Assembly: GCF_000963255.1 (NCBI RefSeq)
Contig: NZ_JYOV01000003.1
Coordinates: forward strand, 124,001-188,000
Direction: 5' to 3'
Source: Streptococcus infantis
GTDB taxonomy: Bacteria; Bacillota; Bacilli; Lactobacillales; Streptococcaceae
DNA: 64,000 nt
Shown here: piece after piece, positions 8,466 to 17,328 of the stretch
Position numbering within the stretch: position 1 is the first letter of the stretch
Layout of the letters: each line of letters opens with the position of its first letter
Notes under the pieces: model-generated
Database searches by the model: none
What the model saw: the letters and a program-made list of their open reading frames with translations, nothing else
What the model was told of the DNA's origin: nothing
Made by a program: the position numbers and the translations under genes

Positions 8466-9887
8466 ATGGACAAACTATTTAAACTAAAAGAGCACGGGAC
8501 AGATGTCCGTACAGAGGTTCTTGCTGGTTTAACAACTTTCTTTGCAATGAGTTATATTCTCTTTGTAAACCCTCAAATGCTTTCACAAACAGGAATGCCT
8601 GTTCAGGGTGTATTCTTGGCGACAATTATCGGTTCTGTTGTGGGAACTTTGATGATGGCCTTCTATGCTAACTTGCCATATGCGCAAGCTCCAGGTATGG
8701 GACTAAATGCCTTCTTCACATTTACCGTCGTATTTGGGATGGGTTATAAATGGCAAGAAGCCCTTGGGATGGTCTTCATCTGTGGGATTATTTCATTGAT
8801 TATTACATTGACCAATGTTCGTAAAATGATCATCGAATCTATTCCTACAACTCTTCGTTCAGCGATTTCAGCTGGTATTGGGGTTTTCCTTGCTTATGTT
8901 GGGATTAAGAATGCTGGTCTCTTGAAATTCTCGATTGACCCAGGTACCTATACAGTAGCAGGTGAAGGAGCAGATAAGGCTCAAGCAGCACTTACTGCAA
9001 ACTCAGCAGCTGTTCCAGGATTGGTAGACTTCAACACTCCAGCTGTCTTGGTAGCTCTTGCAGGTCTTGCCATTACTATCTTCTTCGTTGTTAAAGGGAT
9101 CAAAGGTGGTATCATCCTTTCTATTTTGACAACGACAGTTCTTGCCATTGCTGTTGGTCTTGTTAATTTGTCTAGCATTGACTTTGCAAGCAATAATCTT
9201 TCATCAGCAGTTAACGACCTAGGAACTTTGTTTGGTGCTGCTCTTGGTTCAGAAGGATTGGGATCTCTGATTTCAAACACTTCTCGTTTGCCAGAAACCT
9301 TGATGGCCATTCTTGCCTTCTCATTGACAGATATTTTTGATACTATCGGTACTCTTATTGGTACTGGTGAAAAAGTTGGTATCATTGCAACAAGTGGTGA
9401 AAACCATGAGTCAGCTAAATTGGATAAGGCTCTTTACTCTGACTTGGTGGCAACTTCAGTAGGTGCCATTGCAGGTACTTCAAACGTTACAACTTATGTT
9501 GAGTCTGCAGCAGGTATCGGTGCTGGTGGCCGTACTGGTTTGACAGCATTGGTTGTTGCCATCTGTTTTGCCCTATCAAGCTTCTTTAGCCCACTTCTAG
9601 CAATCGTTCCAACAGCTGCAACTGCACCAATTTTGATCATCGTCGGAATTATGATGCTTTCTAACTTGAAAAATATCCCTTGGGATGATATGGCTGAAGC
9701 TGTTCCAGCTTTCTTCACATCTATCTTTATGGGATTCAGCTACTCAATCACACAAGGGATTGCCGTTGGTTTCTTAACTTATACTTTGACGAAGGTTGTC
9801 AAAGGTCAAGTGAAAGATGTGCATGTCATGATTTGGATTTTGGATGCCTTGTTTATCTTGAACTACATCAGTATGGCTCTTAACTAA
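8466..9887 (+). CDS. NCS2 (AzgA-like) purine permease
   Basis: A 473-residue integral membrane transporter of the nucleobase-cation symporter-2 family, AzgA/PbuG branch. It has about 12-14 hydrophobic helices. The conserved N-terminal TFFAMSYILFVNP, the APGMGLNAFF segment and the TSNVTTYVESAAGIGAGGRTG region are clear. It imports adenine, guanine or hypoxanthine with protons; the exact substrate is not inferable. It is monocistronic, with a strong promoter and an adjacent terminator. SD AAAGGAG. Confidence 0.9.
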   Translation: MDKLFKLKEHGTDVRTEVLAGLTTFFAMSYILFVNPQMLSQTGMPVQGVFLATIIGSVVGTLMMAFYANLPYAQAPGMGLNAFFTFTVVFGMGYKWQEALGMVFICGIISLIITLTNVRKMIIESIPTTLRSAISAGIGVFLAYVGIKNAGLLKFSIDPGTYTVAGEGADKAQAALTANSAAVPGLVDFNTPAVLVALAGLAITIFFVVKGIKGGIILSILTTTVLAIAVGLVNLSSIDFASNNLSSAVNDLGTLFGAALGSEGLGSLISNTSRLPETLMAILAFSLTDIFDTIGTLIGTGEKVGIIATSGENHESAKLDKALYSDLVATSVGAIAGTSNVTTYVESAAGIGAGGRTGLTALVVAICFALSSFFSPLLAIVPTAATAPILIIVGIMMLSNLKNIPWDDMAEAVPAFFTSIFMGFSYSITQGIAVGFLTYTLTKVVKGQVKDVHVMIWILDALFILNYISMALN

Positions 9888-9899
9888 TGACAAAAACTA

Positions 9900-9929
9900 A
9901 AAAAAGAGGGGAATCTCCTCTTTTTTTGT
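9900..9929 (+). terminator. Terminator of the purine permease gene
   Basis: AAAAAGAGGGGA pairs with TCTCCTCTTTTT around a very small loop; T7 tail. Confidence 0.92.
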
Positions 9930-9956
9930 TGATGGAAATATCACAAAATAAAACTT

Positions 9957-9967
9957 TTTGGTATAAT
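9957..9967 (+). promoter_or_regulatory. Extended -10 promoter of tsaE, next to the start codon
   Basis: TTTTGGTATAAT: TATAAT at 9962-9967 with TG one base before. The ATG follows after six bases, where transcription should begin. No SD lies between, so the mRNA is probably leaderless. Confidence 0.7.
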
Positions 9968-9973
9968 AATTAC

Positions 9974-10417
9974 ATGTACACAAAAAATGAAGATGAGTTG
10001 ATTGCACTTGGGGAAGACCTAGGGCATTTGTTAGAAAAAAATGATGTGTTGATTTTGACTGGTGAATTAGGTGCTGGGAAAACAACGCTAACAAAGGGTC
10101 TGGCTAAGGGATTAGGCATTCATCAAATGATTAAGAGTCCTACTTATACCATTGTTAGAGAATATGAAGGACGTCTACCCTTGTATCACTTAGATGTTTA
10201 TCGCATCGAAGGGGATGCAGATTCTATCGACTTGGATGAATTCCTTTTTGGTTCAGGTGTAACGGTTATTGAGTGGGGACATCTATTGGGAGAAAATCTT
10301 CCATCAGATTATCTGGAGTTAGAAATCCTTAAAAAAGATGAGGGCCGAGAAATCGTTTTTCATGCTCATGGCCAAAGAGCGACAGAACTTTTGAAAGGAT
10401 TGACGGATGGAGTATGA
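9974..10417 (+). CDS. tsaE: tRNA t6A37 biosynthesis ATPase TsaE
   Basis: A 147-residue P-loop ATPase that works with TsaB and TsaD in making threonylcarbamoyladenosine at tRNA position 37. Walker A GELGAGKTT lies at 30-38, the SPTYTIVREY segment near 56, and the late EWGHLL motif near 100. The start is the ATG at 9974 because family proteins begin just before the ELIALGEDLG helix. Longer in-frame starts would lie upstream of the -10 box. The gene overlaps the following GNAT gene by 11 nt and heads the tsaE-GNAT-lytR operon. Confidence 0.92.
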   Translation: MYTKNEDELIALGEDLGHLLEKNDVLILTGELGAGKTTLTKGLAKGLGIHQMIKSPTYTIVREYEGRLPLYHLDVYRIEGDADSIDLDEFLFGSGVTVIEWGHLLGENLPSDYLELEILKKDEGREIVFHAHGQRATELLKGLTDGV

Positions 10418-10928
10418 TCTTTTAATCCGTGAAGCGGAAGCCCAGGATGCTTCAGCGGTCATTGCTCTCTTAGATCAAATTGGTCAAGAGTCTAGTTATA
10501 CCAGTCTGGATGAAAATGGGATTGCAATGAGTGAGTCTGAAATGCAACATTTTTTGGATAAGCAGGCCCAGTCGGATAATCAAATTACCCTACTCGCTTT
10601 TTTGAATGATGAGTTAGTAGGAATCATCAATATAACAGCTGATCAACGTCCGCGAGTCCGTCATATTGGAGATGTCTTTTTAGGAATAAAAAAAGCTTAC
10701 TGGGGAAATGGTCTCGGTAGTATCTTGATGGAAGAAACTATTGAATGGGCCAAATCAAGTGGTAGTATTCGACGTTTACAATTGACAGTTCAAAAAAGAA
10801 ATCTTGCTGCGGTGCATCTGTATGAAAAAATGGGCTTTAACATAGAAGGATTACAGGAACGTGGTGCTTGTATAGAAGGAGGAGAGTTTCTAGATGTTTA
10901 CCTAATGGGTCAACTGATAGACGAATAA
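10407..10928 (+). CDS. GNAT family N-acetyltransferase
   Basis: A 173-residue acetyl-CoA-dependent acyltransferase. The acetyl-CoA loop is in KKAYWGNGLGSILM (about 92-105), followed by the strand QLTVQKRN and the NLAAVHLYEKMGF motif. These match the RimJ/RimL-type branch, but the substrate is unknown. The start overlaps tsaE by 11 nt and lytR starts 4 nt after its stop, so translation is probably coupled. The association with tsaE and lytR is conserved in related streptococci, as I recall. Confidence 0.88.
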   Translation: MEYDLLIREAEAQDASAVIALLDQIGQESSYTSLDENGIAMSESEMQHFLDKQAQSDNQITLLAFLNDELVGIINITADQRPRVRHIGDVFLGIKKAYWGNGLGSILMEETIEWAKSSGSIRRLQLTVQKRNLAAVHLYEKMGFNIEGLQERGACIEGGEFLDVYLMGQLIDE

Positions 10929-10932
10929 GAGT

Positions 10933-11970
10933 ATGGCAAAAAAGATAATCGGAATGTTTTTAGGCTTTGTTCTTGTGACAGTACTTGGTGTGGGAGCTTA
11001 TGCCTATACGATCTACCAACAGAGTACGCAGACTTTGGCTAAAACCTATAAAAAAATCGGAGAAGAAACCAAGGTCATTGAAGCGACTGAACCTCTGACG
11101 ATTTTGCTTATGGGAGTGGACACAGGGAATGTTGAACGTACAGATCCATGGGCTGGTAATAGTGATTCAATGATCTTGGTGACAGTGAATCCTAAAACCA
11201 AGAAGACAGTCATGATGAGTTTGGAGCGCGATATTCTCACACAAATCCAGCAACCAGATGGTAGTGTAATGGAGGCTAAACTCAATGCCGCCTACGCCAA
11301 TGGTGGAGCAGAGTTGTCTATTTCAACGATTCAAAAAATGATGAATATCCATATCGACCGATATGTGATGGTCAACATGCATGGACTTCAAAGAATGGTT
11401 GATGCAGTAGGTGGAATTACAGTGAACAACACTCTAGGTTTCCCAATCTCTATCCAAGATCAGGAACCATTTAATACGATTTCTATCGGTGTTGGTGAAC
11501 AAAAGCTAAATGGTGAAGAAGCCCTTGTTTATTCACGTATGCGTTATCAGGATCCAGAAGGAGACTATGGTCGTCAAAAACGCCAGCGTGAAGTGATTCA
11601 AAAAGTTGTCGAGAAGATTCTTAGTTTGAACAGTGTGAGCCACTATCAAGAGATTCTGAAGGCGCTTAGTGACAATATGCAGACAAATATCGAGATTACA
11701 ACGACAACGATTCCTCAGTTGATGGGTTATCAAGATTCATTTAAGAATATTGAGTCTCAACAATTGCGTGGAGAGGATGCAATGCTTCAAGGGACATCTT
11801 ACCAAATCGTGACATCTGAGCATATGTTAGAGATGCAAAATCTTTTACGCCGTTCGCTCGGGCAACCAGAAGTTACGAATTTGGAGACCAACGTAGTCTT
11901 GTATGAGAATCTTTATGGTCAGGGGCAGTTGCCTCAATCTACTAGTGTTGCAGTAGAAGAGTTAGAATAA
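10933..11970 (+). CDS. lytR: LytR-CpsA-Psr family cell-wall polymer ligase
   Basis: A 345-residue membrane-anchored LCP protein with one N-terminal helix (about 5-27) and an extracellular LCP domain (about 60-270). It shows LLMGVDTG, the NSDSMILVTVNP aspartate segment, the arginine-rich MSLERDI strand and the YSRMRYQDPEGDYGRQKRQ motif. LCP enzymes transfer wall teichoic acid or capsule chains from undecaprenyl carriers to peptidoglycan. It is third in the tsaE operon and is followed by a terminator. Which of several streptococcal LCP paralogues it equals is inferred from the cinA-recA context. Confidence 0.9.
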   Translation: MAKKIIGMFLGFVLVTVLGVGAYAYTIYQQSTQTLAKTYKKIGEETKVIEATEPLTILLMGVDTGNVERTDPWAGNSDSMILVTVNPKTKKTVMMSLERDILTQIQQPDGSVMEAKLNAAYANGGAELSISTIQKMMNIHIDRYVMVNMHGLQRMVDAVGGITVNNTLGFPISIQDQEPFNTISIGVGEQKLNGEEALVYSRMRYQDPEGDYGRQKRQREVIQKVVEKILSLNSVSHYQEILKALSDNMQTNIEITTTTIPQLMGYQDSFKNIESQQLRGEDAMLQGTSYQIVTSEHMLEMQNLLRRSLGQPEVTNLETNVVLYENLYGQGQLPQSTSVAVEELE

Positions 11971-11986
11971 TAGGAAATTATCCATC

Positions 11987-12016
11987 AAATCGTAGGAATT
12001 ATCCTGCGATTTTTTC
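11987..12016 (+). terminator. Terminator of tsaE-GNAT-lytR
   Basis: AAATCGTAGGA pairs with TCCTGCGATTT (loop ATTA), followed by T's. Confidence 0.9.
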
Positions 12017-12023
12017 AAAGAAA

Positions 12024-12031
12024 TCCGAATA
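12024..12031 (+). promoter_or_regulatory. Candidate ComX (sigma X) cin-box of cinA-recA
   Basis: TCCGAATA differs at one base from the streptococcal competence consensus TACGAATA and lies 19 bp before the cinA ATG, directly after a T-rich terminator tail. No normal -10 is seen. cinA-recA is a late competence operon in pneumococcus. Confidence 0.75.
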
Positions 12032-12049
12032 GGTAAGTAGGAGGAAAAA

Positions 12050-13318
12050 ATGAAAGCAGAAATTATAGCTGTTGGAACAGAGATTTTGACAGGCCAAATT
12101 GTCAATACCAATGCGCAATTCTTGTCTGAAAAGTTGGCTGAAATCGGAGTAGATGTCTATTTTCAGACGGCCGTAGGAGATAACGAGGCTCGTCTCTTAT
12201 CCTTGTTAGAAATTGCTCAGAATCGCAGTAGTCTAGTCATTTTAACAGGTGGCTTGGGACCAACGGAAGATGATTTGACCAAGCAAACTTTGGCCCAATT
12301 TTTGGGACGTGACTTGACTTTTGATCCTCAGGCTCAGGCTAAGCTAGATGACTTTTTTGCTCATCGACCAGACTATGCTAGAACTCCAAATAATGAACGC
12401 CAGGCTCAAATCGTTCAAGGTTCAACTTCATTACCAAACGAAACAGGACTGGCAGTCGGTGGCATGATCGAGGTGGCTGGGGTAACCTACGTCGTTCTAC
12501 CAGGACCTCCAAGTGAATTGAAACCTATGGTTTTAAATGAGTTGCTTCCAAGATTGACAACGGGATCTAAGCTCTATTCACGTGTGCTACGTTTCTTTGG
12601 GATTGGTGAGAGCCAGTTAGTGACCATTCTATCAGATTTGATTGACCAGCAGACGGATCCAACCTTGGCACCTTATGCTAAAACTGGGGAAGTGACCCTT
12701 CGATTATCGACCAAGGCTAAGAGTCAAGAAGAAGCGGATCGTGCTCTAGATACTTTAGAACAAAAAATCCTTGAAAGAGAAACCTTTGAAGATGTTTCAC
12801 TTCGAGAAATTTGCTATGGCTATGGGGAAGAAACCAGCTTGGCTAGCCTGGTAGTAGAAGAGTTGAAAAAGAAAAAGAAAACTATCACTGCAGCAGAAAG
12901 TTTGACTGCAGGTCTCTTTCAAGCTACTTTGGCTGATTTCTCAGGTGTATCTGCTATCTTTAAAGGTGGTTTTGTGACCTATAGCCTTGAAGAAAAAGCT
13001 AAGATGCTTGATATTTCACAAGCTGACTTGGAAAAACATGGAGTTGTCTCAGCCTTTACTGCTGAAAAAATGGCTGAACAGGCACGAATCAAGACCCAGT
13101 CAGATTTTGGAATTAGTTTGACAGGAGTGGCTGGACCAGATAGTCTAGAAGGACATCCAGCAGGTACCGTCTTTATCGCTTTGGCGCAAGCTTCGGGGAC
13201 AGAAGTTATCCAGGCCAATATCGCAGGTAGAAGTCGTGCAGATGTGCGAGAAATTGCAGTCTTACATGCCTTTAACCTAGTTCGCAAAGCTTTATTAAGT
13301 GCTGGAGATTTGTTATAA
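12050..13318 (+). CDS. cinA: Competence/damage-inducible protein CinA
   Basis: A 422-residue protein of two domains. The N-terminal MoeA-like/COG1058 domain (about 1-170) has [15 protein letters not shown] and [12 protein letters not shown]. The C-terminal nicotinamide-nucleotide amidase (PncC) domain (about 260-415) has [18 protein letters not shown] and [16 protein letters not shown]. In streptococci CinA is induced in competence and helps bring RecA to the membrane; PncC activity salvages NMN. It has an AGGAGG SD. recA follows 41 bp later with no terminator, so they form one operon. Confidence 0.94.
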   Translation: MKAEIIAVGTEILTGQIVNTNAQFLSEKLAEIGVDVYFQTAVGDNEARLLSLLEIAQNRSSLVILTGGLGPTEDDLTKQTLAQFLGRDLTFDPQAQAKLDDFFAHRPDYARTPNNERQAQIVQGSTSLPNETGLAVGGMIEVAGVTYVVLPGPPSELKPMVLNELLPRLTTGSKLYSRVLRFFGIGESQLVTILSDLIDQQTDPTLAPYAKTGEVTLRLSTKAKSQEEADRALDTLEQKILERETFEDVSLREICYGYGEETSLASLVVEELKKKKKTITAAESLTAGLFQATLADFSGVSAIFKGGFVTYSLEEKAKMLDISQADLEKHGVVSAFTAEKMAEQARIKTQSDFGISLTGVAGPDSLEGHPAGTVFIALAQASGTEVIQANIAGRSRADVREIAVLHAFNLVRKALLSAGDLL

Positions 13319-13359
13319 TAGAAGAAGGTCTAAGGACTATTAGAATACAGGAGAATATA

Positions 13360-14514
13360 ATGGCGAAAAAACCAACAAAAAAATTAGACGAAATTGGCAA
13401 AAAATTTGGTGCTGATCGTGAAAAAGCCCTAAACGATGCCCTTAAATTGATTGAAAAAGACTTTGGTAAGGGGTCAATCATGCGCTTGGGTGAACGTGCA
13501 GAGCAAAAGGTCCAAGTGATGAGCTCAGGTTCGTTGGCTCTTGATATCGCACTCGGATCAGGTGGTTATCCAAAGGGACGTATCATCGAAATCTACGGTC
13601 CAGAATCATCTGGTAAGACAACGGTTGCCCTTCATGCGGTAGCGCAAGCCCAAAAAGAAGGCGGAATTGCTGCCTTTATCGATGCGGAGCACGCTCTTGA
13701 CCCAGCCTATGCAGCAGCTCTTGGGGTTAACATTGATGAATTGCTCTTGTCACAACCAGACTCAGGGGAGCAAGGTCTTGAAATTGCGGGGAAATTGATT
13801 GATTCAGGTGCAGTTGATCTTGTTGTTATCGACTCAGTTGCAGCTCTTGTACCTCGTGCGGAAATCGATGGAGATATCGGAGATAGCCACGTTGGTCTTC
13901 AAGCTCGTATGATGAGCCAGGCTATGCGTAAACTCGGAGCTTCTATTAATAAGACTAAGACAATTGCTATCTTTATCAACCAATTGCGTGAAAAAGTAGG
14001 GGTTATGTTTGGTAATCCAGAGACAACTCCTGGTGGACGTGCCCTTAAATTCTACGCTTCTGTCCGTTTGGATGTTCGTGGAAGCACACAAATCAAGGGA
14101 ACTGGTGACCAAAAAGATACGAGCGTAGGTAAGGAAACCAAGATTAAGGTTGTTAAAAACAAGGTAGCTCCACCATTCAAAGAAGCCTTTGTTGAAATCA
14201 TGTATGGTGAAGGAATTTCAAGAACTGGTGAGCTTTTGAAGATTGCAAGTGATCTTGACATCATCAAGAAAGCAGGAGCATGGTATTCTTACAAAGACGA
14301 AAAGATCGGTCAAGGTTCTGAAAATGCTAAGAAATACTTGGCAGATCACCCAGAAGTCTTTGACGAGATTGACCACCAAGTTCGTGTCAAGTTTGGCTTG
14401 ATTGAAGATGATGCAGTAGCTGATGAAAAAGTTGCACCTGCGGAATCAGAAGTAGCTAATCAAGAAGTGACTCTTGACCTTGGCGATGATCTTGAAATCG
14501 AAATTGAAGATTAA
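13360..14514 (+). CDS. recA: Recombinase RecA
   Basis: A 384-residue recombinase. Walker A GPESSGKT lies at 80-87, Walker B is in [12 protein letters not shown], and the DNA-binding loop is in [25 protein letters not shown] (quoted in part; about 205-230). The C-terminus is the usual acidic tail ([12 protein letters not shown]). It catalyses strand exchange in repair and natural transformation and triggers SOS-like cleavage. It follows cinA in the competence operon. A strong terminator follows it directly; the dinF-lytA genes that continue this operon in S. pneumoniae are absent. Confidence 0.97.
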   Translation: MAKKPTKKLDEIGKKFGADREKALNDALKLIEKDFGKGSIMRLGERAEQKVQVMSSGSLALDIALGSGGYPKGRIIEIYGPESSGKTTVALHAVAQAQKEGGIAAFIDAEHALDPAYAAALGVNIDELLLSQPDSGEQGLEIAGKLIDSGAVDLVVIDSVAALVPRAEIDGDIGDSHVGLQARMMSQAMRKLGASINKTKTIAIFINQLREKVGVMFGNPETTPGGRALKFYASVRLDVRGSTQIKGTGDQKDTSVGKETKIKVVKNKVAPPFKEAFVEIMYGEGISRTGELLKIASDLDIIKKAGAWYSYKDEKIGQGSENAKKYLADHPEVFDEIDHQVRVKFGLIEDDAVADEKVAPAESEVANQEVTLDLGDDLEIEIED

Positions 14515-14517
14515 AAA

Positions 14518-14550
14518 GTAAAAGTGGCGGAGGAATCCCCACTTTTCTGT
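14518..14550 (+). terminator. Terminator of cinA-recA
   Basis: AAAAGTGG...GGA pairs with TCC..CCACTTTT; directly downstream of the recA stop. Confidence 0.85.
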
Positions 14551-14570
14551 TATCTTGGACTAAAGAACTG

Positions 14571-14675
14571 ATACTCAATGAAAATCAAAGAGCAAACTAG
14601 GAAGCTAGCCGCAGGCTGTACTTGAGTACGGCAAGGTGAAGCTGACGTGGTTTGAATTTGATTTTCGAAGAGTAT
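14571..14675 (-). repeat. BOX element (boxA-boxC type)
   Basis: A 105-bp repeat with near-palindromic ends (ATACTCAATG at left, CGAAGAGTAT at right). Read on the minus strand it starts like boxA (ATACTCTTCGAAAATC) and ends like boxC (CTTTGATTTTCATTGAGTAT). BOX elements are dispersed mobile-like repeats of pneumococcus and close relatives that form stable RNA hairpins and can alter nearby expression. It sits between recA and the PspC-domain gene. Confidence 0.92.
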
Positions 14676-14737
14676 GAAACAATGAGAGCTTAAGAATTGC
14701 TAAAACTAGCATCTTCAGATAAAAAGTAGAAAGACTA

Positions 14738-14766
14738 TTGAAAAAGATTTGGTTTGATGATAAAAT
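14738..14766 (+). promoter_or_regulatory. Promoter of the PspC-domain gene
   Basis: TTGAAA, a 17-bp spacer and TAAAAT, 30 bp before the ATG. The 120 bp between the BOX element and this promoter shows nothing else. Confidence 0.82.
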
Positions 14767-14796
14767 AAAAAGAAAAATTAGTATTAGGAGATTATT

Positions 14797-14991
14797 ATGG
14801 AAAAACGTTTAGTTCGTAATGTTCAAGATAAAAAGATTGCTGGTGTTTGTGCAGGTCTTGCCGACTATTTTGATATTGACCCTACTCTGGTTCGTGCACT
14901 TTGGATCCTCTTCACTTTGTTAGGTGGTTCAGGAGTGCTTGCTTATATCATTCTATGGGTTATTATGCCAGAAGCTGGAACAGAAGCGTAA
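14797..14991 (+). CDS. PspC-domain stress-response membrane protein
   Basis: A 64-residue protein consisting almost wholly of a PspC domain. It has the basic KKIAGVCAGLADYFDIDPTL segment (up to about residue 30) and a single hydrophobic helix (about 32-58). Phage-shock-C-type proteins sense envelope stress, often with LiaF-like partners. No such gene is adjacent here, though a LiaF-like protein is encoded at 24611. The SD is TTAGGAGA. Not related to the pneumococcal choline-binding protein also called PspC. Confidence 0.9.
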   Translation: MEKRLVRNVQDKKIAGVCAGLADYFDIDPTLVRALWILFTLLGGSGVLAYIILWVIMPEAGTEA

Positions 14992-15015
14992 ACTTAGTGC
15001 ATCTTTATGAGACAA

Positions 15016-15060
15016 ATCATGATAAGGCTGGGACAAAATTGTTTCAGCCTTATTTATGAT
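15016..15060 (+). terminator. Hairpin after the PspC-domain gene
   Basis: ATCAT.ATAAGGCTG pairs with CAGCCTTATTTATGAT. A strong, almost symmetric stem with no long T-run. Confidence 0.7.
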
Positions 15061-15109
15061 GTGCTGGGGAAAGTTTTGTCAAATTTTCTTCTTAATTTAT
15101 TTTGAAATA

Positions 15110-15137
15110 ACAAAAAATCACCTACGACAGGTGATTG
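15110..15137 (-). terminator. Terminator of the minus-strand GNAT gene
   Basis: On the minus strand AATCACCT/AGGTGATT with a TT-containing loop is followed by T5. It lies 60 nt after the stop at 15197. Confidence 0.85.
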
Positions 15138-15196
15138 TATATTGGTTACAGAGAAAATTACAAATCTTTAATGGAGACTCAAGGTTGCCATCCAGA

Positions 15197-15751
15197 CTAG
15201 TGTTCACTAAAGCGACGGTACTCGATGTGGAAGTCAAAATAATTTTCTTCTTGTAATTTTTGAAAGATATCACGGTAGGCTTCTTCATCAAAATGGTCAC
15301 CACGATAGAGAATCTCAAAACTAAGACCTTCGTACTCCAAAAAAGCATTGGCTGTTTTGAAGCCGTTTTGTTTATAGAATTCCATGCGAGCTTTTCGCTG
15401 TTCAAGGTTATCGCATTCCTCATCCAAACGCTCCACTTCAAGAATCATGGTGCGCTGGTAAAAATCAATGAGTTTTTCAATAATTTCTCTCCCGTAGCCA
15501 TGACTGCGGAGATGGGGCATAATGGCAAAAAAGCTGATGTAGAATGCTTTTTGATTGGCAATAGCAAAAGCGAAGCCAACAAATTCTTCCTCGTTATAAA
15601 AAGCGAAAAAGTGAGCGTCATCCCTATCTTGGTAACGTAAAAATTCTTCCAAAGGTACCCTTTCTTCTTCAGGAAAGGCTTCCTTGTTTAATTGGTCAAC
15701 TTTTTCAAGATCTGGGAATACATCTGTAATTAACTGGCTGGTTAAGGTCAT
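15197..15751 (-). CDS. GNAT family N-acetyltransferase
   Basis: A 184-residue putative acetyltransferase. The strand FYISFFAIMPHLRSHGYGREIIEKLI (quoted in part) carries the acetyl-CoA loop R/H-GYG at about 83-92, and RKARMEFYKQNGF near 118-130 is the helical motif after beta-5. The N-terminal half has the acidic EAFPEEERVP loop of the phosphinothricin/YjeM-like groups. The substrate is unknown. It is a lone minus-strand gene with SD GGAGGTTAGG and a hairpin terminator. Confidence 0.85.
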   Translation of the reverse strand: MTLTSQLITDVFPDLEKVDQLNKEAFPEEERVPLEEFLRYQDRDDAHFFAFYNEEEFVGFAFAIANQKAFYISFFAIMPHLRSHGYGREIIEKLIDFYQRTMILEVERLDEECDNLEQRKARMEFYKQNGFKTANAFLEYEGLSFEILYRGDHFDEEAYRDIFQKLQEENYFDFHIEYRRFSEH

Positions 15752-15824
15752 ACCTAACCTCCTTTTCTGTCATGATTATACCAGATTGTCTGTATATAGG
15801 CAACGCTTTCTTATCCAAACTCTC

Positions 15825-15853
15825 TTGTTCCCCTAATAGAAAGCTGATATAAT
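15825..15853 (+). promoter_or_regulatory. Promoter of the MATE gene, abutting the start codon
   Basis: TTGTTC (15825-15830), a 17-bp spacer and TATAAT (15848-15853) with a TG extended -10. The ATG at 15861 follows after seven bases, where RNA should start. No SD is present, suggesting a leaderless mRNA. Confidence 0.8.
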
Positions 15854-15860
15854 AAGCCTT

Positions 15861-17231
15861 ATGAATAAAAAATCAACGGTGGACCTGATTCATGGTCCCA
15901 TCCTTCCCGCGCTAATTAGTTTTGCATTACCGATTCTACTGTCCAATATCTTTCAGCAACTTTACAATACGGCTGATATCTTGATTGTTGGGCGTTTTTT
16001 AGGGCAAGATTCCTTGGCTGCAGTTGGAGCAACGACAGCCATTTTTGATTTGATTATCGGCTTTGCCCTTGGTGTTGGAAATGGGATGGGTGTTGTTATT
16101 GCACGTCTCTACGGCGCTCGTAATTTTGAAAAGATTAAGGAAGCTGTCGCAGCAACTTGGATTTTAGGGATTATCTTGAGTGTGCTTGTCATGTTGATGG
16201 GCTTTTTTGGTCTTTATCCACTCTTACAGTACCTAGAAACACCTGCAGAAATTCTCCCTCAGTCCTATGAATATATCTCCATGATTGTTAGCTGTGTGGG
16301 AGTGAGCTTTGCTTATAATCTTTTTGCAGGTTTGCTACGCTCTGTTGGTGATAGCCTTGCTGCGCTTGGTTTTCTTATTTTCTCAGCCATCGTTAATGTC
16401 ATTCTGGATTTGTATTTTATTACACAATTGCAGTTAGGTGTTCAATCTGCTGGTCTTGCAACCATTATCTCCCAGGGTTTGTCAGCTATCCTTTGTTATT
16501 TCTATATCCGAAAGAGTGTTCCAGAGCTCCTTCCTAGGTTGAAGGATTTTAAATGGAATAAGGCCCTCTATGTCGATCTCTTAGAGCAGGGGCTAGCCAT
16601 GGGCTTGATGGGTTCAATCGTCTCTGTCGGAAGTGTTATTTTGCAATCCTCTGTCAATAGTTTTGGAGCAGTCATTATCAGTGCTCAGACAGCAGCACGC
16701 CGAATCATGGCCTTTGCCTTATTGCCAATGACGGCTATCTCAGCATCGATGACGACTTTTATCTCTCAAAACTTTGGTGCAAAACGTCCAGATCGCATTG
16801 TCCACGGTCTTCGACTAGGGAGTTATATCAGTATGGCTTGGGCAAGCTTTGCTTGTGTATTCCTATTTTTTGCAAGTCCTAGCCTAGTTTCTTTCCTGGC
16901 AAGTTCGACAGACGGTTACTTGATTGAAAATGGGGCTTTGTACCTACGCATCAGTTCGGTATTCTATCCGTTTTTGAGTCTTTTATTGATCTATAGAAAT
17001 AGCTTGCAGGGTCTCGGTCAAAAATTCTTGCCACTTGTATCAAGCTTTATCGAGTTGTTTGGCAAAATTATTTTCGTCGCTTGGATTATTCCTTGGACAG
17101 GTTATACAGGTGTGATTCTATGTGAGCCCCTTCTCTGGCTAGTTATGACTGCCCAACTTTACTTCTCACTTTCCAAACATCCATGGATCAAAGAAGGCAA
17201 AAAACTCTTGGCTACTGGCGGGAAATCCTAG
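15861..17231 (+). CDS. MATE family multidrug/metabolite exporter
   Basis: A 456-residue integral membrane protein with 12 hydrophobic helices in two MatE repeats (about 12-225 and 240-440). The opening motif LISFALPILLSNIFQQLYNT and GRFLGQDSLAAVGAT are typical of the DinF/NorM-like cation-coupled antiporters. Export of cationic drugs or unknown metabolites is inferred. It is a different MATE subgroup from pneumococcal DinF, which normally follows recA. The start codon lies at the predicted transcription start. Confidence 0.9.
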   Translation: MNKKSTVDLIHGPILPALISFALPILLSNIFQQLYNTADILIVGRFLGQDSLAAVGATTAIFDLIIGFALGVGNGMGVVIARLYGARNFEKIKEAVAATWILGIILSVLVMLMGFFGLYPLLQYLETPAEILPQSYEYISMIVSCVGVSFAYNLFAGLLRSVGDSLAALGFLIFSAIVNVILDLYFITQLQLGVQSAGLATIISQGLSAILCYFYIRKSVPELLPRLKDFKWNKALYVDLLEQGLAMGLMGSIVSVGSVILQSSVNSFGAVIISAQTAARRIMAFALLPMTAISASMTTFISQNFGAKRPDRIVHGLRLGSYISMAWASFACVFLFFASPSLVSFLASSTDGYLIENGALYLRISSVFYPFLSLLLIYRNSLQGLGQKFLPLVSSFIELFGKIIFVAWIIPWTGYTGVILCEPLLWLVMTAQLYFSLSKHPWIKEGKKLLATGGKS

Positions 17232-17264
17232 CTTAATTTACAAAAGAAAAATCCATTTCCTCTA

Positions 17265-17293
17265 GTGAAAATCGGATAGACTTGTGTTATAAT
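17265..17293 (+). promoter_or_regulatory. Promoter of the yebC-family gene
   Basis: GTGAAA (weak -35), a 17-bp spacer and TATAAT (17288-17293) with a TG extended -10. Confidence 0.7.
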
Positions 17294-17328
17294 AAGAAAG
17301 ATTAAAATGTGAAAAAAGGAGATTCCTA

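Noticed and set aside
9887-9973. N-terminal extension of TsaE
   Set aside because: The extended frame begins at the purine permease stop, runs through its terminator and covers the tsaE -10 box; family alignment supports the start at 9974.
14571-14675. BOX element as a novel repeat
   Set aside because: The boxA and boxC ends match the known pneumococcal BOX family.
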